11,572 nucleotides of DNA from positions 3,368-14,939 of the forward strand of contig DDPO01000024.1 of NCBI GenBank assembly GCA_002342225.1. Reading direction: 5' to 3'. This document shows, in pieces, positions 1 through 6,337 of this stretch. The translations under genes and the position numbers were made by a program. The notes beneath the pieces were generated by a model, which saw only the letters and a list, made by a program, of their open reading frames with translations, made no database searches and was not told where the DNA came from. Origin of the DNA: Bdellovibrionaceae bacterium UBA2466 (GTDB lineage Bacteria; Bdellovibrionota; FAC87; UBA2466). How positions within the stretch are numbered: the stretch's first letter is position 1; every line of letters starts with the position of its first letter.

Positions 1-1
1 T

Positions 2-448
2 GGATACATTACAAGTTTTAGAAACCAGTTTCTTTTGACCTATAAGTTTAATGAACTTGTTAGTGTCGACCTAAGTTACCATCCGATTCTTCATGCTTAT
101 TCAAAAGCAGGTATCACAACTTCAAAAGGAACTTTGCAGGCCAATCCAGGGTCTGACCACCAGTTTGTTTTGCAACCCACTTTTCATCCTACGAGTCAGT
201 TAACTGTTTTAGTTCCGGTCGTTTACCAAGTGACCCATTTTAAGCAGATGGACGGAGCTTCCAACTCTTCAGCTTGGAGAAAGTTCGTCACTTTCTGGCC
301 TGAGATCGATTATGAAATCAACCCTATGCACACAGTGGGCATTGCTTACTATACGGATAATTTGATTTCGGATTATGGCTCTGGGCTAAACCTTTCAAAT
401 GGTTTTAGAAACGGAGTTACCCAGTTGGTGTGGGGCATCAATCTCTAA
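2..448 (+). CDS. 3' end of a probable outer-membrane beta-barrel protein (5'-truncated)
   Basis: The reading frame is open from base 2 to a stop at 446-448, so this is the C-terminal 148 residues of a gene that starts before the window. A TTG at 35 is in frame but has no ribosome binding site and lies inside the open frame, so I do not treat it as the start. The visible protein is rich in short stretches of alternating polar and hydrophobic/aromatic residues separated by Gly/Asn/Asp/Ser turns, for example around VLVPVVYQVTHF and HTVGIAYYTDN. It has almost no helix-like segments and no cysteines, and it ends in an amphipathic strand (GVTQLVWGINL). That pattern fits an outer-membrane beta-barrel, although the last residue is Leu, not the commonest Phe. 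The substrate or role cannot be told from this fragment. A periplasmic beta-rich protein is the main alternative. Confidence 0.6.
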   Translation, partial: GYITSFRNQFLLTYKFNELVSVDLSYHPILHAYSKAGITTSKGTLQANPGSDHQFVLQPTFHPTSQLTVLVPVVYQVTHFKQMDGASNSSAWRKFVTFWPEIDYEINPMHTVGIAYYTDNLISDYGSGLNLSNGFRNGVTQLVWGINL

Positions 449-491
449 GCGTATTCTCATCGTTTACCGTCCTAAGTTAAAGATTTCTTGA

Positions 492-497
492 TACAAT
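492..497 (+). promoter_or_regulatory. Possible -10 box giving a near-leaderless transcript
   Basis: TACAAT at 492-497 resembles a sigma-70 -10 hexamer. The expected transcription start, about 7 bases downstream, falls on or next to the ATG at 504. No good -35 hexamer is seen at 16-18 bp spacing (a TTTACC at 463-468 is 23 bp away). The G-run at 499-503 abuts the start codon and is too close to act as a normal Shine-Dalgarno, which agrees with leaderless translation but does not prove it. Confidence 0.3.
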
Positions 498-503
498 AGG
501 GGG

Positions 504-1697
504 ATGAAACCATTTATTACACCCCTCTTGTTCTCGTTCCTTTTTTTTTCACCCCTCTTAATCGCTGATAGCGACACTCTTCCGCTCAATAAAAAAACTA
601 AGGTTATTAAAGAGAGTGATTCTGCTGAAATCACCAAGCAACTAAAGACTGGAAGTTTGAAAGAGGCGCAGTCTACAGTTTCAGCTGAGGAAGAAATAGG
701 ACCTAAACCATTTTTAGGTTCTATCAGTGTCTATGGAACTAAGAAACTGAACGAAGTTATTTTAAAAGAACTTTTGGGCAAAGACTTTGATGAGTGGATC
801 AAAAAAGGTCTAGCTGGAGATCCCTCTAGTTTAGATATCGAGAAAAGTCTTATTCAAAAAATTCAGAAAAAATTTAATTTCCCTTTTGCAGAGTTCAGTA
901 TCGTTCAGTTTTTCGAGCCTGATAATCTTGCAGTTCACATTGTTCTTGATGTTATCGAAAAAAATGATTTGGCTTCACGAGCTAATTTTTACTCGGAGCC
1001 CACCGGGCAATTCACGGATCCTGATCTCTTGATTCAATCTTGGATGGAATATGAAAATCTCGGAATGGATCTTATTGAATCTGGTCAAATTGCACCTGAT
1101 GGCACAAAGTGTGAAGCTTTGCACTGCCCCTTTGGGCATGAACACACCAAACTGAAACGCTACGGACCTCTTTTTACAGAGGGGGTTAAGAAAAATTCCG
1201 AAAAGTTAATAGAGATCTTAAACAAAGATAAGAGGGCTGATTATCGAGCCAGTGCCGCATTTCTATTGGCTTATTTACCGAACGGCAAGAAAGTAGTGTC
1301 TACTCTAGTGGACCGAATTCGAGATCCCGACCAAGTTGTCAGAAATAATGTCCTCAGAGTTTTGGGGGATATTTCTGAGTTGCGGCCTGAGTTTGCTATT
1401 CCTGTGAATCCTTTGATACCAGCTTTGAACTATCCAAGAAGTACGGATCGTTCTAAAGCAGTTTTTGTTGTGTATTCTCTGGCTGCACACTCAAGTTCTG
1501 CTCGGGAGGAACTGCTAAGAGATGGCGTTCCCAATTTATTGCTTTTACTGGACACTAAAATTCCCGATCAACGTGACTTAGCTTATAACACTCTCAAAAA
1601 AGTGTCTGGGAAAGATTATCCAGTGAGTGATCTCGTGAGTTGGAAAAATTGGTATGGGAAACTCAAGAAAGATAAAGGCTTGCCAGCCGCAAAGTAA
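504..1697 (+). CDS. Exported POTRA-like / HEAT-repeat protein of unknown function
   Basis: 397 residues, not assigned to a named family. Residues 1-21 form a Sec signal peptide (Lys3, a Phe/Leu-rich core, then a likely cut before DSD), so the mature protein should sit in the periplasm or cell envelope. Residues about 22-65 are charged and probably disordered. Residues about 70-153 have a POTRA-like order: a strand with SISVYGTKKL, two helices, then two strands (FSIVQFF and AVHIVLDVIEK). A Cys/His-rich segment follows (Cys203, His207, Cys208, His212, His214). Residues about 228-370 form several helical pairs that resemble HEAT/ARM repeats (KRADYRASAAFLLAYL, DPDQVVRNNVLRVLGDI, and later pairs). 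POTRA and HEAT modules both mediate protein contacts, so a scaffold or envelope assembly role is a reasonable inference only. The ATG at 504 is chosen because the signal peptide follows at once. The gene ends 2 bases from the convergent Sua5 gene. A run of nine T lies at 541-549 within the signal-peptide codons. Confidence 0.75.
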   Translation: MKPFITPLLFSFLFFSPLLIADSDTLPLNKKTKVIKESDSAEITKQLKTGSLKEAQSTVSAEEEIGPKPFLGSISVYGTKKLNEVILKELLGKDFDEWIKKGLAGDPSSLDIEKSLIQKIQKKFNFPFAEFSIVQFFEPDNLAVHIVLDVIEKNDLASRANFYSEPTGQFTDPDLLIQSWMEYENLGMDLIESGQIAPDGTKCEALHCPFGHEHTKLKRYGPLFTEGVKKNSEKLIEILNKDKRADYRASAAFLLAYLPNGKKVVSTLVDRIRDPDQVVRNNVLRVLGDISELRPEFAIPVNPLIPALNYPRSTDRSKAVFVVYSLAAHSSSAREELLRDGVPNLLLLLDTKIPDQRDLAYNTLKKVSGKDYPVSDLVSWKNWYGKLKKDKGLPAAK

Positions 1698-1699
1698 AT

Positions 1700-2791
1700 T
1701 CAACTCAGTTTTTTGCTAGCCCGAGTTAATCGATCTCGGATAGCAGGCCAAAGCCCACTTCGGAAATCGGGTATTGTACACAAAATCATTTCCGAATCAC
1801 TTTTGTCCAAGTCTCTAAGTTGAGAAAACAGAGTTTTTGCACCTTGAACGCTATCATTTTCGTTTTCCGCCAAGTGATAAAACTTAACTTCCGAAAAAAC
1901 GTTTAAGAATTTATTGCGAATATCCGCGCTAAGAATAAATGGAGTCAAAACACTCAACCTGTTTTTCAGTTTTGTAAAGTCTATTTCCGAAATATTCCCT
2001 TCCCATCGATACATCGGTTTTCTCGGAGCATAATGAGACTCAAGTAATCCTGGAGCAATGGGTGATCTTGCAGCGATCGACGGCAAACCAAGTTCTGAGT
2101 GCAGACCGTGAAATCTTGCTCCTAAAGCTTTTTGTAATGCTTCAATCGAGACCCCTCCCGGTCGCAGTATATTGACGGACCCCTCAGAGTCGACTGAGCA
2201 AATGGTCGACTCCAGTCCGACTGAACATTCGCCACCTTCCAAACAGTAATTAAGATGCGCTCCTAATTCAGCTAACACATGTTCGGCTTTAGTAGGGCTG
2301 ATTCTCCCGAACTGATTAGCGCTTGGAGCAGCTAAAGGTAAACCGCTGCGCTTTAAAACCTCTTGTGCCACAGGATGAGCAGGGGACCTTAGGCCCACAG
2401 TCTCAAGTGAGCTTGTCACAAGATCTGAAATTCTGGGATGTTTGGGAAAAATAATTGTCAAAGGACCTGGCCAAAACGATTCCATGAGTCGGTTGCTCGA
2501 TTCGATTTGTAAAGCGGTCATTGTTGATATCGAAATCAAATTCAAGTCGTGGAGCTTCTCACAGCTTTTCAGAGTTTCCGGCACATGCACAATCAGGGGA
2601 TCAAATGAGGGTCTGCTTTTAAATAAAAATATTTTTGCAACAGCTTCATCGCTTAGTGCATTTCCCGCAAGGCCATAAACAGTTTCTGTCGGAAGACCAA
2701 TAACATCTCCCGATTTTAAAGCATTGACCGCAATTTCAATGTTCTCTGCTATGGGATTTAAAAGCTTGGTTTTTGAAGCAGGAGTTTGCAC
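1700..2791 (-). CDS. tsaC/sua5: Threonylcarbamoyl-AMP synthase, Sua5 type
   Basis: Makes L-threonylcarbamoyl-AMP from threonine, bicarbonate and ATP, the first step of the t6A37 modification of ANN-decoding tRNAs in the cytoplasm. The YrdC/TsaC catalytic domain covers residues about 15-205 and shows the family signatures: GLPTETVYGLAGNA (32-45), the basic KSRP motif (58-61), SANQFGRISPT (157-167), GLESTI (192-197) and ILRPGGVS (208-215). A second, Sua5-specific domain follows (about 265-355), joined by a linker with APGLLESHYAPR (246-257) that matches the conserved SPGxxxxHYAP linker of this class. At 363 residues it is the long Sua5 form, not the roughly 200-residue TsaC form. The start is GTG: an in-frame stop lies 12 codons upstream and no ATG intervenes. 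The upstream gene ends 22 bases away on the same strand, so the two may be co-transcribed. No strong Shine-Dalgarno is visible. Confidence 0.95.
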   Translation of the reverse strand: MQTPASKTKLLNPIAENIEIAVNALKSGDVIGLPTETVYGLAGNALSDEAVAKIFLFKSRPSFDPLIVHVPETLKSCEKLHDLNLISISTMTALQIESSNRLMESFWPGPLTIIFPKHPRISDLVTSSLETVGLRSPAHPVAQEVLKRSGLPLAAPSANQFGRISPTKAEHVLAELGAHLNYCLEGGECSVGLESTICSVDSEGSVNILRPGGVSIEALQKALGARFHGLHSELGLPSIAARSPIAPGLLESHYAPRKPMYRWEGNISEIDFTKLKNRLSVLTPFILSADIRNKFLNVFSEVKFYHLAENENDSVQGAKTLFSQLRDLDKSDSEMILCTIPDFRSGLWPAIRDRLTRASKKLS

Positions 2792-2813
2792 GGTGAATTC
2801 GTTGCGACGATTT

Positions 2814-3326
2814 TTAATCTCGTCTTATTGTTTCGATAATCAACTCTTTGAACTCAGGTAAGTCATCGAGCCCCGAAACGCATCGACCCGGAGTTTGGTT
2901 GACTAAACGGGTTTTAAAAAAGCCCCAAGAGCTGCCTCCATTGAGATAATAAGGAGTACGGCCCGGACTAATCACTTTAACCGCAAAATTGAGCGTATCC
3001 TTAAAATGAGCGTGGCTTCTTTCGTGAAGAACTTTAGAAAGCTTTAAAGTCCACGTATAAGGGGCTGTTGCCGTTGCAATCCATTCCTCTCGTTCTGTCC
3101 AATCAAATCTTCTTTCAGGAAACCCTTCTCGCCCCTCCCAACCGGTTACAAAAGCGACTTCTGTGCCCCAAGGTAATGAAGTATCGGTAAAGTTAAGAAG
3201 GACATCTCCTTGAACTGAAGTGAAGTGCTGGCAAGAGAGTGTATAGTTCCTACCCAAAACTTTGAGTTCAAACCCCCAAAGGGTGGTTGTAGACAAAAAG
3301 AGAGCCAGTAAGAGTTTCGATTGCAT
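2814..3326 (-). CDS. Small secreted protein of unknown function
   Basis: 170 residues. I do not recognise the family with confidence. Residues 1-18 are a clear signal peptide (Lys4, then LLLALFLSTTTLWG), so the mature protein of about 150 residues is exported. The mature part is rich in Trp, Phe, Tyr and predicted strands. A segment with TEVAFVTGWEG, a Trp-containing middle (TWTLKLS) and LNFAVKVISPG...YYLNGGSSWGFF recalls an immunoglobulin-like or carbohydrate-binding beta-sandwich, but this is pattern resemblance only. Two cysteines remain after cleavage (Cys32 and Cys149), one near each end, and could form a disulfide. The C-terminus (PEFKELIIETIRRD) is probably a helix. The ATG at 3326 is preferred to a TTG at 3332 because GAGGA stands 8 bases before the ATG and only 2 before the TTG. 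It is divergent from hemA and precedes the Sua5 gene by 22 bases. Confidence 0.75.
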   Translation of the reverse strand: MQSKLLLALFLSTTTLWGFELKVLGRNYTLSCQHFTSVQGDVLLNFTDTSLPWGTEVAFVTGWEGREGFPERRFDWTEREEWIATATAPYTWTLKLSKVLHERSHAHFKDTLNFAVKVISPGRTPYYLNGGSSWGFFKTRLVNQTPGRCVSGLDDLPEFKELIIETIRRD

Positions 3327-3334
3327 GAACAAAA

Positions 3335-3339
3335 TCCTC
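3335..3339 (-). promoter_or_regulatory. Ribosome binding site that decides the start of the small secreted protein
   Basis: GAGGA on the minus strand lies 8 bases upstream of the ATG at 3326 but only 2 bases upstream of an in-frame TTG at 3332. The spacing favours the ATG, which also gives the more compact signal peptide. Confidence 0.6.
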
Positions 3340-3394
3340 GCAAAATTGACTACAAGATGTACGCTATTGCGCTTTAAATCGCTACTATTTTCGA

Positions 3395-3410
3395 TGACAG
3401 TCCTGTGACA
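3395..3410 (+). promoter_or_regulatory. Direct repeat TGACA x2, candidate operator at the hem operon promoter
   Basis: TGACA occurs at 3395-3399 and again at 3406-3410, exactly 11 bp apart, or about one helical turn. The second copy overlaps the proposed -35 element of the hemA promoter. OmpR-family regulators commonly bind tandem direct half-sites at this period just upstream of, or overlapping, the -35. The operon encodes such a regulator, so this is a candidate autoregulatory site. Only 5 bases are fully repeated, so chance is a real alternative. Confidence 0.3.
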
Positions 3411-3435
3411 ATTCCTACAGTAGAGAGGCTATAAA
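3405..3435 (+). promoter_or_regulatory. Probable promoter of the hem operon
   Basis: GTGACA at 3405-3410 differs from the -35 consensus TTGACA at one base. It is followed by CTATAAA at 3429-3435, giving a TATAAA -10 with a 19 bp spacer, or CTATAA with 18 bp. Transcription would start near 3442, leaving a leader of about 16 bases before the hemA ATG, with AGG at 3450-3452 as a weak ribosome binding site. A second, poorer pair (ATGACA at 3394-3399, TACAGT at 3416-3421, 16 bp spacer) overlaps it. Assigned by eye. Confidence 0.4.
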
Positions 3436-3457
3436 CTAGAGCCAAGGTTAGGCTTGT

Positions 3458-4678
3458 ATGAAAATTCATTTGTGGGGCACAGATTTTAGGCGAAGTTCAG
3501 CCGAAATGAGAAAAAAGCTCGCTATAGCTTTGCCCGAAAGACAAGGAAAACTTAAAAATATCATATCTTTAGGTTTCCAGGATATTGTTTACTTATGGAC
3601 CTGTAATCGAGTCGAGTTTTATACTACGGCGGAAGATTATTTCTCAGATACTCGTCCTTTATGGCTTAAAGTTTTGAACCATTTTGGTTTGACCGAAGAG
3701 GATTATTACCGGGGTTACCATTTTGAAGGAAAATCTGCCCTTCGGCATTTGATGCGAGTGGCTTCCTCTCTTGAATCGATGGTAGTCGGAGAACCCCAAA
3801 TTTTGGGTCAGCTTAAAGGGGCTCTTGCCTTTAATCGAGAAAACCAGTTGCCCATCGATAAGCACCTTGAGCAATGTTTTCATCTCTGTTTCGAGACTGC
3901 AAAAAAAGTTCGAAGTGAGACTGCGATTGCTGAGAAGCCAGTTTCAGTGGCTTCTCTGGGACTTAAATACTTGGTTTCGATGGAAGGCGAATATCCTCTT
4001 AAAAAAGCGGTGGTCGTAGGGCGAAGTCCTATTAGTTTAATGGTTCTTCAGTGGCTGAAGAAAAACCGGACTGAGGTTCCTGTTGTCTGGGTGAATCGCT
4101 CAACAGAGGTTTTGAAAAGTTACCCTGAATTTCAAGGGGTCGAACTCCAATCGCTCGAAAACTTTTTAAAAGGTGAGACAACATTTTCTCATCTTTTTAC
4201 TTCTACTTCGAGCATCGAGCCTATTTTTAAGAGAAGTTTTTTTGAGAAATTAGGGCGAGATAAAAAATTAGTCTTCGATTTTGCGGAGCCGCCTGACGTT
4301 GAACACTTTGTTTTACAGCCGGTGAGGGTTATTCACATGGAAGACCTCATGGACGAGGCCAAGACCAACAGCCTTGAGAGGGCGGAGAGTGTTGCAGTGG
4401 CCGAGAAGATGATTGAAGCGGCGATGAGAACCTATTGTCTCGATCAAAAAGAAAAGCCCATTCTGAGAGATTTTAACGCGATTGAACCAGAGTTTTTAAA
4501 GGAGTTAGAAGCGACTCTTCTATTGATTGAAAAAGAGGTTCCTGAGGAGTTTCAGAGCAGGGTCAAGAAGATCGCTGAAAAATTGGTTAAAAAGAATTTG
4601 CATCTTTCTCGTGAGCACCTAAGAGAAATCCTACGACGAGTGACTTCCGAAGAAACCGATTTGATTAGTGGCATATGA
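3458..4678 (+). CDS. hemA: Glutamyl-tRNA reductase (divergent)
   Basis: Reduces glutamyl-tRNA(Glu) with NADPH to glutamate-1-semialdehyde, the committed step of the C5 heme pathway in the cytoplasm. At 406 residues the length is normal. The catalytic domain keeps TCNRVEFY, with nucleophile Cys49, and HLMRVASSLESMVVGEPQIL (His97, Glu112), which resembles the canonical [20 protein letters not shown]. The ETAKKVRSETAIAEKPVSVA stretch (146-165) links to the NADPH domain, and FDFAEPPDVE (273-282) matches the usual DxAVPRDxx motif. The C-terminal helices from about 300 are the dimerisation domain. Two oddities stand out: the N-terminal HKTAPxxxRE motif is changed to FRRSSAEMRK, and the glycine-rich GAGxM nucleotide-binding turn is replaced by VVVGRSPIS (186-193). 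The gene is first in the operon, and its stop overlaps the hemC start as ATGA. HemA is often the control point for heme level, by heme-triggered proteolysis or feedback in some bacteria; nothing in this sequence shows which applies here. Confidence 0.93.
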   Translation: MKIHLWGTDFRRSSAEMRKKLAIALPERQGKLKNIISLGFQDIVYLWTCNRVEFYTTAEDYFSDTRPLWLKVLNHFGLTEEDYYRGYHFEGKSALRHLMRVASSLESMVVGEPQILGQLKGALAFNRENQLPIDKHLEQCFHLCFETAKKVRSETAIAEKPVSVASLGLKYLVSMEGEYPLKKAVVVGRSPISLMVLQWLKKNRTEVPVVWVNRSTEVLKSYPEFQGVELQSLENFLKGETTFSHLFTSTSSIEPIFKRSFFEKLGRDKKLVFDFAEPPDVEHFVLQPVRVIHMEDLMDEAKTNSLERAESVAVAEKMIEAAMRTYCLDQKEKPILRDFNAIEPEFLKELEATLLLIEKEVPEEFQSRVKKIAEKLVKKNLHLSREHLREILRRVTSEETDLISGI

Positions 4679-5607
4679 AGTACCGGCTTGGAACCAGAAA
4701 AAGCGATCTCGCAAAAACTCAATCGAGCCATGTTTTAGAGGCTTTAAAAATCTTAGGGCTGGATTGTGAATTGGTTTTTATTGAGAGTGAAGGAGATCAA
4801 AAAAACAACGAGGCTTTGTACCAAATTGAAAACACGACTCCGGGTCTATTTACTAAACAGCTCGAAGTCGCTCTGCTGAATCGAGAAATTGATCTCGCAG
4901 TTCACTCATTGAAAGATTTGCCGACTGAGCAGCCCTCTGGACTTAAAATTGGTGCTATTTCGGCTCGTGCTTCGACCGAAGATTGTCTTCTCATTCATCC
5001 CGAGGCTTTAGATGGCAATCAGCCTTTGTTTTTGAAACTTGATGCGAGAGTTGGAACTAGTTCGTTAAGACGGGAAGCTCAGTTGTTGAGTGCTCGTCCC
5101 GATCTCAAAGTTTCTCCCATTCGGGGAAATTTGCCGACTCGATTGAATGCAATCCGCGAACGAAAATTCGATGCTACTCTTTTAGCAGCGGCTGGTTTAG
5201 AGCGTTTAAAACTTAATTGTGATGGGATTCATGTCTTTAAACTCTCTGAAAGAGAATTCCCTCCAGCTCCAGGGCAGGGGGCTTTGGCTATTGAGATTCG
5301 AGAAGATGCCTCAGAGGATCTCATTCAAGCACTCAATCAAATTCACGATCCCGTGGGCGCATTGGAAACCCGAGTTGAAAGAAAAGTGCTGAAAGGACTC
5401 TTTGGCGGTTGCACTTTGCCTTTGGGTATTCGCTGTTATAAAGAGGGCAACCTCTTAAAAACAAAGGTGTTTATTGGTGTTTTGAAGGATCGAAAATCTC
5501 ATACTAAGGATTGGTTAGGGTTTCATCATTTTGACATTTCAAGTCAAGACGAACAGACTCTCGTCGATAGCGTAATTGAAAAAGTCAGAGGATTTTTAAA
5601 TGGATAA
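4675..5607 (+). CDS. hemC: Porphobilinogen deaminase (hydroxymethylbilane synthase)
   Basis: Polymerises four porphobilinogens into the linear tetrapyrrole hydroxymethylbilane, using a dipyrromethane cofactor attached to the enzyme. 310 residues, the usual length. Signatures include RLGTRKSDLAKTQ at the N-terminus, HSLKDLPT (77-84) with the catalytic Asp81, GTSSLRREAQL (127-137) and PIRGNLPTRL (148-157), the arginine-rich substrate and cofactor clamp. PPAPGQGALAIE (196-207) follows, and the cofactor-binding loop GGCTLPLG (244-251) carries Cys246, to which dipyrromethane is thioether-linked. The C-terminal third domain (about 225-310) is complete. The start ATG overlaps the hemA stop by 4 bases and has no strong Shine-Dalgarno, so translation is probably coupled to hemA. 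The end overlaps hemD by 8 bases. Its product is unstable and is handed to HemD, encoded next. Confidence 0.97.
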   Translation: MKYRLGTRKSDLAKTQSSHVLEALKILGLDCELVFIESEGDQKNNEALYQIENTTPGLFTKQLEVALLNREIDLAVHSLKDLPTEQPSGLKIGAISARASTEDCLLIHPEALDGNQPLFLKLDARVGTSSLRREAQLLSARPDLKVSPIRGNLPTRLNAIRERKFDATLLAAAGLERLKLNCDGIHVFKLSEREFPPAPGQGALAIEIREDASEDLIQALNQIHDPVGALETRVERKVLKGLFGGCTLPLGIRCYKEGNLLKTKVFIGVLKDRKSHTKDWLGFHHFDISSQDEQTLVDSVIEKVRGFLNG

Positions 5608-6337
5608 AAAGCTAAAAATTTTGGTGACGGGCGAAAATAGAGACTTAGAAGAAAATATTCCGGTAGCTCATTTGGATTCAGAGGTTTCCATACAATGGGT
5701 TCAATGGCCTGTATTAGAATTTAAGCGCCTTGATGTGGCAAGTGATCTGCTCCAGAAAGTCGTGGATATCCCTTTTGAATGGATTGTTTTCACAAGTCCT
5801 AGAGCCGTTCATTTTTGGACCGAAACGATGGTCGAAGCTTCTCTGGATTTTCCTTTGGAGACTCAAGTGGCCTGCATTGGTGAAAGCACTTCTGAAACGG
5901 CCTCAGGCGATGGATACACCCCAGATTTTTACCCCACGGAGCCGGGTAGTGAAAAGTTTCTAGAGGAGTTTGAGGATTTGGTTAGCAATAACACTCAAAA
6001 GCCTACCGTTTTGATTCCAATGGCCGAGGGTGGAAGATTAAAAATTGCAGAAAGACTCTCTGAACTTGGATGTCGAGTGACGGTCGTCCCACTTTATCGA
6101 ACCCAGTCAAGGACTGGATTATCTTCCAGTATTCCTGGAGGAAATTTAGAGGATATTTCTGCAGTAGTATTTACAAGTCCATCTTCCGTCGAGGCAGTGC
6201 TCAGTGCCGTTAAAATCCCTCAGACTGCTAAAGTCATCGCTATCGGAACATTTACTCAAGAGCATTTGAAAAAAAGGGGTTATGAGAGCGAGCTGTTACC
6301 GGGCTCTAGTTTCGAACGGATAGGAGAAGTTCTATGA
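5600..6337 (+). CDS. hemD: Uroporphyrinogen-III synthase
   Basis: Closes hydroxymethylbilane to uroporphyrinogen III with inversion of ring D. The family is poorly conserved, so the call rests on the pattern, the length (245 residues, usual about 240-260) and the position between hemC and hemB. The two similar lobes are visible: WIVFTSPRAVHFW (61-73) in the first and AVVFTSPSSVEAV (188-200) in the second, the typical FTSxxAV signatures. Other family features are the IGEST turn (93-97), TVLIPMAEGGR (136-146), which matches the usual vlxxxgxxgR motif, and PLYRT (164-168), whose Tyr166 corresponds to the conserved tyrosine near the active site. The start has AGAGGA at 5587-5592, 7 bases before the ATG. 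It overlaps hemC by 8 bases and hemB by 4. It is a single-domain enzyme: no uroporphyrinogen methyltransferase is fused, unlike the CobA-HemD fusions of some deltaproteobacteria. Confidence 0.93.
   Translation: MDKKLKILVTGENRDLEENIPVAHLDSEVSIQWVQWPVLEFKRLDVASDLLQKVVDIPFEWIVFTSPRAVHFWTETMVEASLDFPLETQVACIGESTSETASGDGYTPDFYPTEPGSEKFLEEFEDLVSNNTQKPTVLIPMAEGGRLKIAERLSELGCRVTVVPLYRTQSRTGLSSSIPGGNLEDISAVVFTSPSSVEAVLSAVKIPQTAKVIAIGTFTQEHLKKRGYESELLPGSSFERIGEVL

Noticed and set aside
35..37. TTG at 35 as the start of the first gene.
   Set aside because: The frame is open to the window edge and the protein lacks a signal peptide at this point, so it is a truncated longer gene.
449..503. Terminator between the first two genes.
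   Set aside because: No GC-rich hairpin followed by a T-run is present in these 55 bases.
2442..2678. 78-codon open frame antisense to the Sua5 gene.
   Set aside because: It is fully inside the conserved YrdC domain and its translation shows no recognisable domain.
3397..3406. Inverted repeat ACAG-TC-CTGT in the hemA upstream region as an operator or terminator.
   Set aside because: Arms of four bases with a two-base loop are too short to weigh; the direct repeat reading of the same bases fits the regulator class better.
3342..3457. A riboswitch or attenuator leader before hemA.
   Set aside because: The space is about 120 bases, the likely transcription start leaves a leader of only some 16 bases, and no stable nested hairpins or terminator T-run are visible.
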